Assembly: GCA_907163375.1 (NCBI GenBank)
Contig: CAJQUW010000872.1
Span: 558,001-622,000, forward strand
Direction of reading: 5' to 3'
DNA: 64,000 bases
From: Prostheceraeus crozeri
Lineage: Eukaryota > Platyhelminthes > Polycladida > Euryleptidae
Part shown: piece by piece, positions 24,101 through 34,613 of the stretch
How positions within the stretch are numbered: the stretch's first letter is position 1
Layout of the letters: every line of letters starts with the position of its first letter
Translations under genes and position numbers: made by a program
The notes under the pieces: model-generated
Told to the model about the DNA's origin: nothing
Database searches by the model: none
The model's input: only the letters and a program-made list of their open reading frames with translations

Positions 24101-24450
24101 CAAAAGAAATCGATTTGCCAGGTCGCAAGAAGCGTCTACCACATCTTCTCAAAGATCGAAGTATTCGCGGCCGATCAAGCTTGGCGTCAGTGGTGGCACT
24201 TGAGAATCCATTTGAGCGACATCTTGAAACCACCGTCTCTATCTGATAGCTTCTCGAATGGTCACAGACATGGGTTGAATTTCGAAGTTTGAGTGAAAAG
24301 ATCACACGTTTCACTGTACGCGAAAGTCCAACACAAGGTTTCCGTCCAATGTTACCAAGGGTCGATATGCTGTAACACATTCGAATAGAATTGCGTGACT
24401 TGATTAATTCCATTACAAGGCTCGCAATGCTGCACGGTGCGCTAGGTGAC
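21143..24450 (-). mobile_element. CR1-group LINE, about 3.3 kb, inserted in the Penelope-like element
   Basis: A near-complete second ORF of a CR1/L2-type non-LTR retrotransposon on the minus strand. Its 3' end has an ATTC-repeat tail (complement of GAATGAATGAAT at 21146-21157), as is common in this group. A 6-bp word AATCAA flanks both ends (21137-21142 and 24451-24456) and may be the target duplication. The 5' end is truncated relative to a full LINE, since no ORF1 is visible. Confidence 0.88.
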
Positions 24451-24452
24451 AA
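21251..24452 (-). pseudogene. LINE ORF2: endonuclease plus reverse transcriptase, broken
   Basis: The N-terminal part (24110-23200) is an apurinic-type endonuclease: SFGLYNIRSLNNK, the catalytic VETW, GGVAI, the GDFNVH motif, TIDLVF and the ISDHKLL histidine motif are all present. A frameshift near 23170 leads into the reverse transcriptase (23175-22144): SSYRPIVNLPVLSKLIERLV, motif A in ALDISSAFDTVDH, motif B in GVPQGLVLGPILFSLY. Motif C is FADD at about 22100, in a stretch with in-frame stops (the first at 22144, then near 22070, 21860 and 21850). The C-terminal domain (21829-21251) has SRLNYCIGVLHG, PRTKLKTFGSRSF and TTWNTLPSSV, and ends at the normal position. All catalytic residues survive; a few point lesions inactivate it, so it is fairly young. 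Confidence 0.92.
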
Positions 24453-24459
24453 TCAACTG

Positions 24460-25020
24460 GGTATAGGTTTCAAGGTTTCGAGGTATGGATTTTTGTACAT
24501 TGATGTCTTCAGGAAACCATTCATTCTTCTAGTGACCAACACGTCTAGAAAGGGTAAGGATCCTTCTTTCTCCATTTCATGCGTGAAATGTGGATTGCTG
24601 GCATTATTGAAACACTCGACCAAGACCTCGATTGCTCACAAGGACGAATGTATCTTGAATTAGCGAAGATATAAATAACTCCCCGATCAATGTGTCCCAT
24701 GTACACTTCAGAAAAAAACGGGCCTAAACAGCTGCCCATCGCCACATCATCAGTTTGTCGATAGAAAACATCATCGAAAAGAAACTGCACGTTGACGGTG
24801 CAAATTTCAAGTAAGCGACGTAAAACATACTCAGGAATCTTGCATGGTATCTTCAAACGCCGTATTGTGGAAAGAATATTGTCAATCGTTTCAGTGACAG
24901 GCACGTTTATAAAAAGTGATTGCACGTCAAGTGACAACATCTTCATAGCTTTTACGTTGCAGCATCTAATTTTATCCACAATAAAAAGGAAACATTTCTG
25001 GGGATTGTAGGACATAAAGA
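24460..25020 (-). pseudogene. Penelope-like reverse transcriptase core
   Basis: The minus-strand frame carries SLDVQSLFINVPVTETIDNI (motif A region; family form SLDVxSLFTNVPxxETI), then QFLFDDVFYRQTDDVAMGSC (motif B region; family form VYRQTDGVAMGSPLGP), and LPFLDVLVTRR further on. The expected YxDD-type motif should fall between about 24660 and 24600, where the frame is disturbed. Cys and Phe replace residues of the PLGP motif (GSCLGPFFSEVYMG). It is part of the 20890-25152 element. Confidence 0.88.
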
Positions 25021-25152
25021 CATAATAACTTTCGTCTAGGACAAATATTACTCGGATACTGAATTACTGGATCAGTTATCTCTCTCAGGTACCATTTCAT
25101 GACTTGGGCTATGTATTGAATCCCGTGACCTTGAAGAACCTACTGCAATGAG

Positions 25153-26789
25153 CAGAGTTGGAAAAGTCGGAATTGGAATTGACGATATTAAAATCTACTG
25201 GAATTGGAATTGACCTTGATAAACCTCAATTCCACTTTTTCGATAGACTTGTGACAAATCTATTTGTACAAAAATTGAAATGAAATCACAGTACTCGGCC
25301 GTTGTGTTAACTGCACGCAGAGATAAGAGAGAGAGATAGATCGACAGAGGTAGCTTTATTCTATTGTATAATAGAGGGTGTTTTTTGTGACTTCGATGGG
25401 CCTACAGCCCCGGACAATGTTATTTCAGTGATTAAGCAGACCATGACAAGGCAATCATCTTTGTTCAATCTGCTATTTAGTTATTTATGAAGTTAGATGA
25501 TTAATCAAAATAAAACAATTGTTGAATTTAGTTCTTGATAGGACAAGCACAAAAATTGGAGATTGACTTAATTGTTGTACACACGAAAAACAATTGGTAT
25601 GGAAAGAGGAAAATTAACGCTGCATTAAAGGGCAGCAACCTTGTCAGTTCAAATCATAATATAGACAGTGTCAACAAATTATTCTAGTAATTAATTATTC
25701 AATTACATGAACTACTATTCAACTTCCAATCACAACAATTAACAATATTAATTTTTAAGACTATAGTCATGTAGATACGATACGCAACGATAAAAGAAAA
25801 ACTTTCCACTTGCAGTTCACTTCTTAATGTTGAATTCACTTCAATTCGATCGGACTCACTTATACCAAAATAATATCATAGATATCAGTGTCACTTATGC
25901 AGTCAATCTTCAATCGCGCTAGCTGATGTGTTGCCGTATACGCTGCTGTGTTGTTGTTCGCAGGCGGGCAATTGTTGCTGTTACTTCTGTAGTTAAATTA
26001 CACCGCGAGAGACCGAAGTTCTTCTAACAGCTACTGAAGATGTCGTATGTGTTGTTGTTGTGTCAATTTCTCATCGTTTCTAGTTTATACACATTTTTGA
26101 GACTTGACGATAGAACCACTTTCTTTTGAACATTGAAAGAGTTTCCTTTAATCTCTGTTTGTTTGCTTTCGACCCGATCACAATTCGTTCTTATCACGGA
26201 ATTTTTAATGTCCTTTTTTAACATGGACCAATTAATCAGTTTTCATGATATCATTTTTATCTCGTTTTTTTCTTTCATCAACAATCACGTTATTCGCACA
26301 CTGAATTTCTTTCTTCTGTCAGTTTATTTATATCTATTTTTTTTTTTTTATATATTTATATAATATATTATATATATTTATATATTTATTTATCTATTCG
26401 CATCTCATCTCTCCCAGCGTTTGATTCTTTGCTGACCGTTAACTTTCTTTTATTTTTTCACGAGATATTGAATGTCTCGTTTACGAAACGAAAATGGCGT
26501 AGGCTGACCGGTTACATATATACATGTACATGTACACAAGAAATATGAACTATGAGCATGAAAACGTACAATAGGAACGACGCAGGGAACGGCACACAGG
26601 AACAACGATAGGATGAGGGCACATGGGTTAGATACATTAACATAATATACAACACACGACATGCAATTATCGGAATTGAATCTTATTATGGAATTGGAAT
26701 TGAATTGAACTCTTTCGACTGGAATTGAAATTTCTGCTCCGGAATTGGAATTGGAATTAAAAAATTTCAGTGGAATTTTTCCAGCTCTG
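25153..26789. mobile_element. Non-autonomous hAT element, 1637 bp
   Basis: The ends are CAGAGTTGGAAAA on the left and, as reverse complement of the right, CAGAGCTGGAAAAA. The perfect 8-mer GCAATGAG flanks both sides (25145-25152 and 26790-26797), the duplication length diagnostic of hAT. Subterminal repeats of GGAATTGGAATTG occur in both end regions. No transposase is encoded inside. It lies in the 5' part of the Penelope-like element. Confidence 0.92.
26331..26395. repeat. AT-rich low-complexity tract
   Basis: A T-run followed by TATATTTATATAA-type sequence of about 60 bp, inside the non-autonomous hAT. Confidence 0.85.
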
Positions 26790-26797
26790 GCAATGAG

Positions 26798-27265
26798 ACC
26801 AGACGCTATCCTGAGGCATTAAACATTGTATCCTTGTTGACTATACTTTAAGATATTCCGCTATTAGATATGCGGTTTATTAGATAGTGGTTCGAGTTAT
26901 ACTTCCCCATGTTAGGGACCGTCTACTTTTTGTAAGAGTTCTAAATTTTGTATATGTAGTATAGGAGTAAAAATATGGCCTACGAGTTCTTGACAGACCA
27001 GGGTGATGAGTACGTGTACTATACTAAGGCTTTGTAGGATATGCATTTTCATGTTCGGTAATATATGGAACTGTCTGCAATTCTGCCTTAAATCAGTAGT
27101 TGAATCTTGGGCTCGGTGACTGCAGCCCGAACTTAGCTTAGGGAAAATAATCGGCCGCGGCCGCAGCCCTGTCATGAACCGAAAATATTGCACTTTTTAT
27201 GCTATCATATCAAATGTAGGCCTACTTGCTGCGATGATGAATAATTTAGTTTACTTTATTTTCAG
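26798..27265. other. Spacer upstream of PTCD1
   Basis: The first part may be the 5' remainder of the Penelope-like element, but the reading frames are too decayed to claim. The segment ends in TTTACTTTATTTTCAG, a good splice acceptor at 27265, so the last part is probably a 5' UTR intron of PTCD1. No promoter could be identified. Confidence 0.4.
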
Positions 27266-27281
27266 GAATCATTTCTTGGAT

Positions 27282-29081
27282 ATGATCAGATCTGCGCAAA
27301 AGCTAATCCGCTATGATATCCGAAAAGTTTGTCAATTTGCTCGCAGAACTGTTCGTCATTGTTCGTCAGATTCGTCCAACCCCAGTAACGATGAGTTTAT
27401 GAAACGAATTCAAGATCTTCCAGATAGTGAGAAATTCGGGGATTACTCCAAGCGGTTTTCTGTTTGGAATAATAATGTAGATATTCAGGAGAAGATGAGC
27501 AACTTAGATCCTGACGATATTGAAGACGAGGAATCAATTGCTGATATTGAAAATTTCGTTCGTAAATCTAGCACTGACGCCCCTCATGATTTGGAATATT
27601 TCGACCGAAAGATAAATCGCTTGATCTCGAGTGGTGACTACGCAGGGGCAAAAGTTGTTTTTTATAGTGAAATGTTGGAAAAGTTTCGAGTGAGACCTTC
27701 TTCTTACACTTGTAATAGAATCCTGTATACCCATGCTGCTTTAGGCGAAGCTACGGAAGCAAGAAACCTGCTGAAGCTCATGCTAAGTCACAGACTTCAA
27801 CCTAACGCATATACATTTGGAATGGTTTTTACTGCTTATGCACATTGCAATGATAGAAACTTCGCGTCAAAAGCCGGAGAAAAGTTGTTTAATTATATAA
27901 AGCGCATCGATTTCGTTATAAATGAAGAACTCTATTCTAGAATAATAAAGGCCTTTTCTGTGGATGGACATGCTCGTATGATGATGACTGCCTTAGATGA
28001 TATGTTGATAAATGGAAAAATGCGACCCACGGAACGGATACTCACATATTTATTGCGCGGCTGTAGCAAGGATAAAGAAATTGGTGCTGGTCTTGCATTA
28101 CAAATATTTCACCGATTTCGTAATTTCAAAGATATCTATATAGGTACCAGGCATTGTGTTTTGTTGTTAAATTGCATTTGTTCTGGCAAACTTGGTGATG
28201 GTAACCAATTAGTCAATCTCTTCTGTAAAGATCGAGAGGATGTCGATGATGCTTATCTATTGCCTTCTGATGAAAAGGTGTCAGCGAATGATCTAGAGAA
28301 ATCGATAACAACTGAGGAGTTCGCTAATGATCACATATACAAATCCCCTGTTAATTTGTTATCAGACACGCCTTTCACCATGAGTGCCCATGAATTGCAA
28401 CAATTTATCAGTAAACTCGGAGAGCTAAATTTTAAGCGAAATATCAGCTTGCTTGGTGGTGTGGAAGGTTTTCTTGAATTAGTAAAGAGCTATGGTGCTG
28501 ATGTAAACGAGTATGTAGTGACAACTTTATTGAATCATTTCGGCTCTGATGTTCGGATACGCAAACGGTTGCTTGATCTTGTCGAAGAATTAGGTTTACA
28601 GAAAGACTTACGTTTTTATAATACTCTAATTTCAACCACCAGCAATATGGCAGAGAAGACGGCCATTATGAAAGAAATGAAAAATCAAGATATTGTACCT
28701 GATGTGGTTTCTTATGCAGCCTTGGGTAAAAATGCTTCATCAACACCCGAATCAATCAAAGCTTACTTGGAGTTGTTGAAGTCTGAAGATAAATCACCAA
28801 ATTTGGTTATATTCAAACAAATGTTTTGTCGGCCTGGGACTGGTTACTCTGCGAAGAAGTATATTCTCGAGCTCATGAAAGAACATGATATCCACCCTGA
28901 TAAAGAATTGATTAATATGATCGAGATGGGTATTCATGACACTCGACAAGTATGGCTGAAACGAGAGTCTGAAAATCTCGCTAAAGCTTTGTCATTGCGT
29001 CACCAACGAATACCATTTGTAAGGTTTGTATCATATTACACTAAATGGCTGAAGTGGATGCCATTGCAATCTTCATCATGA
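27282..29081 (+). CDS. PTCD1: Pentatricopeptide repeat protein PTCD1 homologue, mitochondrial
   Basis: PTCD1 is a mitochondrial matrix RNA-binding protein; in mammals it is associated with mitochondrial leucine tRNAs and with 16S rRNA and large-subunit stability. The 599-residue product is slightly shorter than mammalian PTCD1 (about 700). I place the start at 27282 (MIRSAQKLIRYDIRKVCQFA), because it opens a basic, amphipathic mitochondrial presequence lacking acidic residues for most of its length, and because an acceptor (TTATTTTCAG) lies at 27265, between this ATG and the upstream in-frame ATG at 27174. An acidic linker follows, then helical PPR repeats at about residues 105-295 (for example YTCNRILYTHAALGEATEAR). 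PTCD1-specific landmarks are LLGGVEGFLELV near 391, FYNTLIS near 445, and the C-terminal FVSYYTKWLKWMP. The frame is intact over 1.8 kb, with no intron and no stop, so the gene is probably functional. Confidence 0.93.
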   Translation: MIRSAQKLIRYDIRKVCQFARRTVRHCSSDSSNPSNDEFMKRIQDLPDSEKFGDYSKRFSVWNNNVDIQEKMSNLDPDDIEDEESIADIENFVRKSSTDAPHDLEYFDRKINRLISSGDYAGAKVVFYSEMLEKFRVRPSSYTCNRILYTHAALGEATEARNLLKLMLSHRLQPNAYTFGMVFTAYAHCNDRNFASKAGEKLFNYIKRIDFVINEELYSRIIKAFSVDGHARMMMTALDDMLINGKMRPTERILTYLLRGCSKDKEIGAGLALQIFHRFRNFKDIYIGTRHCVLLLNCICSGKLGDGNQLVNLFCKDREDVDDAYLLPSDEKVSANDLEKSITTEEFANDHIYKSPVNLLSDTPFTMSAHELQQFISKLGELNFKRNISLLGGVEGFLELVKSYGADVNEYVVTTLLNHFGSDVRIRKRLLDLVEELGLQKDLRFYNTLISTTSNMAEKTAIMKEMKNQDIVPDVVSYAALGKNASSTPESIKAYLELLKSEDKSPNLVIFKQMFCRPGTGYSAKKYILELMKEHDIHPDKELINMIEMGIHDTRQVWLKRESENLAKALSLRHQRIPFVRFVSYYTKWLKWMPLQSSS

Positions 29082-31177
29082 GATGTTATCCTTTGAATAT
29101 AATGATTTAAATGAAAAATTTGTTCTATAAATGCCAATGTACTTATTTTATCGGTAAATCAAGAAAATTTACGTCAGAATGTATGCAAAAGTTAAGATTT
29201 TTTGAAACTTCATAAATTCAACAATGCATTCAAGCGAAACTCTCCTATGAGCTCACATTTTCCTGCATTTTTTCCGCAGGCAGAACAGCCTTTGTATTAT
29301 GTTAACTATTATCACAAATCTTCCTATGAATACTATATGAAGATAAGAATCGGGAATGCGTTAGCAGTTATGATACGTAGGGGAAGCTATCATTTGGCCG
29401 CCAACCGCAGCTGGAGCAGGAGCAGGAATGTTCGATTGCAAGCATTTGCAGATGTTACTATTGGTAAACAATCAAAATATTTTAGAGGCTAGATATTGAC
29501 TTTCTCTTACTTGGATCGTGTATTCATGCTGAGCATAATATTTGAAGATAGTTGCATTATGCCAGTGTTATGATATAGGCTACTGTAATCTTTGGCTTAG
29601 ATCATGCAGCACATAACTTCGCCTAATATAGTGCTGAGTGAATTATTTTACTATTTTGCGCTGTGGGTTGAAATGGAATACACTCGTAGAATACTTCGAA
29701 CTTGGCTTAGCAACGCAATGATCTAGCTAGTAGGAGCCATGCATTTCGGTTAGTTATGAACCAAGCATTCATATTCAATGAAAGGAATATTTCAACTTCA
29801 AATATTATTGGAGCGCAATATTGAATATAGCGATTTTCCAATGCTTTCGAATCTTCTTAAGAATTGCCTCAATTCTTCTTAGGAAGCGAAACTGCGGAGC
29901 CATTTGTTTTTGATAGCATATTTACACGGTAAAATATAAACACCAATAAAACGCATGTGCCCTTAGAAGCGTTTTGTGACCAATTACATTTCGATATATG
30001 CAGTACAGCAGTAGCACATGTAGTCTTGCTATATGTGTTATACTTTTGTGTAAACCGTAGTAACTGAGAGTAAATTATGTAAACCTATACTCCAGAGTGC
30101 ATCTTTACTCCAAAAGCTTCTCAGTGAATTTTAGTAGCTTATAAGCACAGCGACGTTAATACATAGCTGTTGATTTATGATTATAAAATTTTTCAATGCA
30201 TTCGAACGAGGCCATTTTTGCAGTTCACTCACTTACCGTTCATTTGGTGTTTTTCTTCGTTCTCTTATTTTCCTGTTCATTTTAATGCTTTACTAAGCCG
30301 TTCAGTTCTCTCAGTTCTTTTCTGTTCACATTGACGCGTCAATAAATTACGACACTTTTTTTTACTTAATAGAATTTGATTTGGCGGCTACTTGTGCCCA
30401 TCAGCTACTTCCTAATTGCACCACAGCAACTTAATGACAAAATCTTACCTTATCTTACATAGTACTAATTAATGTTTCAATTATGAGCTATTGAAACTAC
30501 TATTTTTTCATTGAAAGTAGGTAACTTCAAGAGTCTGTAAAATTAAGGCCAATGTTCGTTTCAATAAATGCTTAACTGTAAAACATCACATATATCCCAG
30601 CTGTATAACGCCACATCATTAGACATTTTATTGTTTTCCTCATTTCTGGACTTGGGGGACGGCAATGTTTCGTAACGCCCGGACACACAAAGACTTTTTG
30701 CTATTTTCTTGTAAAATAAACGATGTATAAGCACGCAACTTCCTGTGCAAAGCAAGTTTTTAGTAATAGTTTGTGACGTAGGGTTGCAGCTCAAAAGGAC
30801 CGGATGTGTAGTACATTCAGTCGTAACGTACGGACACCATCCGTACTTTACGATTCTAATAAAAACTGCTTTTCTTAGCATTTTAACATAACTAAGTGAC
30901 AAGATTCTGTATTTGAGTTGGATGAGTATTGTTCATACTACGCATATTGTCGAAAAATTGGTACATGTTAAGCTCATTTCCTACCTAAAGTGCTGTTTTT
31001 TTACTTAAATTCAAATAGCTCCTAAATGAGGGATGTTTGTTATAATCTTGTGAATATGAAATAGTCGGTATTTTGGAGAGTTGACAGAGAAAAATACAAA
31101 AAATGTATGTCAAATTGCTTAGAACAACGGCTACTTTTTGCTTCAAGATGAGGAAAGCCCAAAATGGTTGTTGTCAG
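29082..31177. other. Region downstream of PTCD1, nothing recognised
   Basis: No canonical AATAAA lies close to the PTCD1 stop; TATAAA-like words occur near 29126. Short frames at 29202-29492 (+) and 30561-30902 (-) have no recognisable domain. An imperfect hairpin (CTTCTTAAGAATTG against CAATTCTTCTTAGGAAG) lies near 29850-29885. Confidence 0.4.
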
Positions 31178-31320
31178 GGATCTGGAGCGGTATAATTTTG
31201 CCAGCTCCGCTCCACGAGTCTTCCGTAGCGGCTCCGCTCCGCTCCATTTGCAGCTTTCACCCACTCCGCTCCTAGACAATAATCCGCTCCGCTCTCCATA
31301 ATTATATATGCATATAGTAA
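31178..31320 (+). mobile_element. hAT-like left end with GC-rich subterminal repeats
   Basis: It begins CAGGGATCTGGAGCGG, which resembles hAT termini, and continues with repeated CTCCGCTCCG words that stand out from the AT-rich surroundings. No matching right terminus with the flank GGTTGTTGT was found in the window, so it is a truncated or disrupted copy. Confidence 0.5.
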
Positions 31321-31599
31321 TGCAGTAATAATTCGAAAAATTACTAATTCTCTTATTTAGTAATTTTTTTAATTAATTCAATTGTTTCATCACGCATCAA
31401 AAATTTCTAAATTTTTCTCGATATCACGTTAGTGCTTCATCTTCAGTTTGTATGTAGTAGAGATGTGAGGCGAAAACACTTCGGGTGAGAATAAAAGACG
31501 ACAATTTAATATCAATACTGCCGTACAAGCGTGGTCTGTTTTCCGGGGAGCACCTCTGATTGACTTTTGCATATCCGCCCAGAAAATGAAATGAAGGGA

Positions 31600-31714
31600 A
31601 AACGAATAGTGCAATGCCGGCAATTATCTAAAGTAATTGAAAAGTAGTTGAAGAAAGACGGAGTAACTTGTAATTGTAATCAATTACATTTCATGAGTAA
31701 TTGACACAAGTCTG
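31600..31714 (-). mobile_element. hAT-like right end fragment
   Basis: Read on the minus strand, it begins CAGACTTGTGTCAATTACTC and continues with repeated AATTAC/GTAATT words. This layout is familiar from non-autonomous hAT elements. The left partner was not found, and its terminal sequence differs from the CAGGGATCTGG end at 31178, so the two are unlikely to be one element. Confidence 0.4.
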
Positions 31715-31949
31715 AATCAAGCTACCGATCACCACAATTCCGACATGCACGAAGAGAAGCGTTGACAGAGATTATCAACTGACATGAATGGTAAAGATGT
31801 CGGAAATACGACTAGGAAGATTGGAGGATATATCAAGAATAATCATATATGTTAAAGAGACGTAATTAACATAACACTGGACGGAATATTAGAGAATTAA
31901 AGATACAAAAAAATTAAAGAATTTTACAAAACATGAAATCACCTATAGT

Positions 31950-32460
31950 CACCTAGGTGCACCTACTGATAACTTGACTTTGTTCAACGAAGAAAAATTT
32001 CTAATCCACAAATCTTCTTTAATCACACGTCGCTTCCATCTGGACACTCTATCAATCACAGTGATGTGTGAAATGTCAATATGATGTCCATCAATTATAT
32101 TATGCTTTGCCACTTCAGACTTTTCGAACATCTTTTTTCACAGTGGCGTTTTGGTGCTCCTTCATCCTTGTCTCTATAGATCTGTCTGTTTCTCCGACAT
32201 AAGACCATGAACATGTTGACTCATTACAAGAAATTCCATAAACGAAACCGAGGCAAACGGCTGGATCAGGTCTCTTTTCCACAAGTAAGGAGCGAAGTGG
32301 AACGACAGGTTTCATATAAACTTCTATGTCTAAATGACAGAAGCCAGGCGCTCCGAAACTCCATGACAATACGACAATTGATGTCGTGCAGAGACATCCT
32401 TATCATCGGAGGAATTGAACCTCTACCTCCCCGACAACATAAGTCAGCTTCAGTATAGAT
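31950..32460 (-). pseudogene. Penelope-like element, GIY-YIG endonuclease fragment
   Basis: Two overlapping minus-strand frames together give a GIY-YIG domain of the Penelope type. The first contains EVYMKPVVPLRSLLVEKRPD, the usual linker before the nuclease, then FVYGISCNESTCSWSYVGET and RSIETRMKEHQ, which match family forms VYxIxC, YIGET and RxxxRxKEH. After a frameshift near 32120 the second frame continues SEVAKHNIIDGHHIDISHIT and RWKRRVIKEDLWIRN, matching the histidine and C-terminal parts. The reverse transcriptase upstream is not visible, so this is a 3' fragment. It is inactive because of the frameshift and truncation. Confidence 0.88.
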
Positions 32461-34609
32461 TAATATTGAGGAAAACTTCAGTCATCACATGTGGAAAGAT
32501 ATGTCTGTGCGCCATGGTTGATACTAATTAATCAGCGGCTGATTAAAACTTACAGGAATACCATCAATTCACATTATTAGAGTGGTTAATTTTTTCAGAT
32601 AATGACCTTGAGAACCTTCCATAGTGTTGATTGGTTTTTGTAACTTAAATGATTCGCAAAGTTTTAACGAAGACGAAAAGAATTGAAATACAAGTTTTTG
32701 TGATCGTCCGTACGTTATTGTGACCTTTTGACCTCTAACGTCGGAAGAGGGACTACTATTAATTATTTGGAAAGTCATTAATATTTCAGACTAATCTGGT
32801 ATGGCATGTTGCAATTTTCATGGATGTAATCGCATTTCTTCATGGTGAGAAATGACAACTTGGTGTCAGAACGTCCGTGCGTTATGTATGGAATTGGCCT
32901 AATGGTTTGATAGCTGGTGGTTCGACCATATGAAGGATATATGGATAGGCCATTTCCTCATTCTATCAATAAATATCGTTAGTGATTACAACCGAATGTT
33001 GTCTATAGTGATAAACTGTACTTCGTCATCCTGCCAATTTCAAAGCAACTTTTAACAAAATCATTGAATTTGAGTTTCATCCTGAGTTGAAAGATGAGAA
33101 GAGACTTGAATAGCCGCCATTTTATCCTATATCTGGAATCTGAATTCAATATGGAATTCAACATTCCAATATGGGTGTTGAATTCAACACCCTGGAACCT
33201 GGGGTGAATTTGAATTCCGCAATTCAATAACAATATAATGATCAATGTAGGTGACAACTTCGTATTCAAGTTTGTTCTCAATTTTTCAACTGATGATGCA
33301 ACTCAATATTCAATTATTCCACTTACATTGCGTCTTCAAAATCCGTTTTTATTGATTATTTGTAGCACACTTCGACAATATTATTACAATTATTACTGGT
33401 AACGAGATGTTGGTATAAAGCTTGAAAAGTAGCATTTGCTGAAAATTCTAGGACATTGATCAAATGTACTAATTGCGTATCTCGAAGCAACTTCATGAAG
33501 ATTGCAAAGGTGCTCATTCACCGGGGCACAGAGCAATTGACACTTCATCTCGTTTGAATTATGCGTGTTAGGTGCGTGAGGCGAAAACTGCTGTGATAGT
33601 GATCAACATTTCAGCATAAGCCTCCGTCAAAAAATGCATTTAACTGAATAAAAGTTAGCGACATTGAGATATGAGAAAGTCCCCCTATATGTTTAAGTTG
33701 TGTGATTTTGAAATTAACAAAAGCCAAAATATGATCCTATTAAAGCCACATGCTGCACTTTACTGACTGGTTTCGATGATTTGCTATCAAATAGGCGTCA
33801 AACCATAATAGACAATTTTAGTGCATCAAATTGTCAGTCATTTTAATATAGAATATTAATCTGCTCAACATCTTGACGAACTGACAATTGTCTGAGGTAA
33901 ACCATATTCTTATAGTGAAGTTTTTCGTAGCCCTTCCTATTCGTTTGTTACAATATCAGAACATTTGAAGATGTGATTCAATAATCGAAGGGGTCGACAA
34001 AGATCTGCAATACTTAGTTACAGGTGCTGATAGAAGCACTGCTTATGTAGTAATGAAAAGCGCTCGAATTGTTAGAATTTAAGAAACGTCAGTTCATGAA
34101 CAGCAAATTCTTTGTAAAGTTCAGTTTACTGTTAGTTTGCTAGAAAATCCCGTTCGTTCCGTTCAGTCGTTTACCAGTGAATGGTTCAAAACTTTGTAGA
34201 TTAACTCGCTCACTGCTGATAAATCTCTATACAACAGAAAGTTATTGAATAGTTGGCATTATTGGCTACCAAGCCAACTGTTTTTACTGCCTAGCACTAC
34301 TTTTTAGAAAAAAAGTGATAGTTTCCATGTGAATTCCTGAATGATATGTCATTGGTTATCGAGTTTCGTTATTGACTATCGTGTTTAGAGATAACCTTGT
34401 TTGTTTATTTTCTTAAGAACAGATAGCAATGTGCTAGATCTGCTTGTTATGTTAGAGTAATTGTGCGACTCACGCTCTGTATCTTAGCATATACTGTATT
34501 TAATAAACGCCGCGGCGTTTATTTGCAATCGCCTACTTTTAAGTGCTGCGTTTTATAAAAATGTGCGATCTTCCACATGACATTTTTCCAAATTGAATAA
34601 CAATAAAAA
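32461..34609. other. Unassigned; two perfect short palindromes
   Basis: No gene recognised. GGGTGTTGAATTCAACACCC at 33173-33192 is a perfect 20-bp palindrome within a stretch rich in GAATTC words. A perfect 22-bp palindrome centred on GCCGCGGC lies at 34502-34523. Confidence 0.5.
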
Positions 34610-34613
34610 TTAA

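Larger units (their letters stand above)
20890..25152 (-). mobile_element. Penelope-like element, interrupted by a LINE
   Basis: Penelope-like retroelements combine a telomerase-like reverse transcriptase with a GIY-YIG endonuclease. Reading on the minus strand, the core reverse transcriptase lies at 24545-25015 and continues through LPFLDVLVTRRMNGFLKTSM to about 24460. It then resumes at 21142 with QMNYHSFVPFVYKENFIRNL and ends near 20900. The gap is exactly filled by a CR1-group LINE (21143-24450). Upstream coding relics such as GIQYIAQVMKWYLRE continue to about 25145, where a hAT is inserted at 25153. No GIY-YIG domain is visible at the 20900 end, so the 3' part is truncated. Confidence 0.85.

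Noticed and set aside
29202-29492. 96-codon frame just downstream of PTCD1
   Set aside because: No similarity is recognised and the composition fits chance in an AT-rich 3' flank; an internal acceptor-like site is not followed by a supportable exon.
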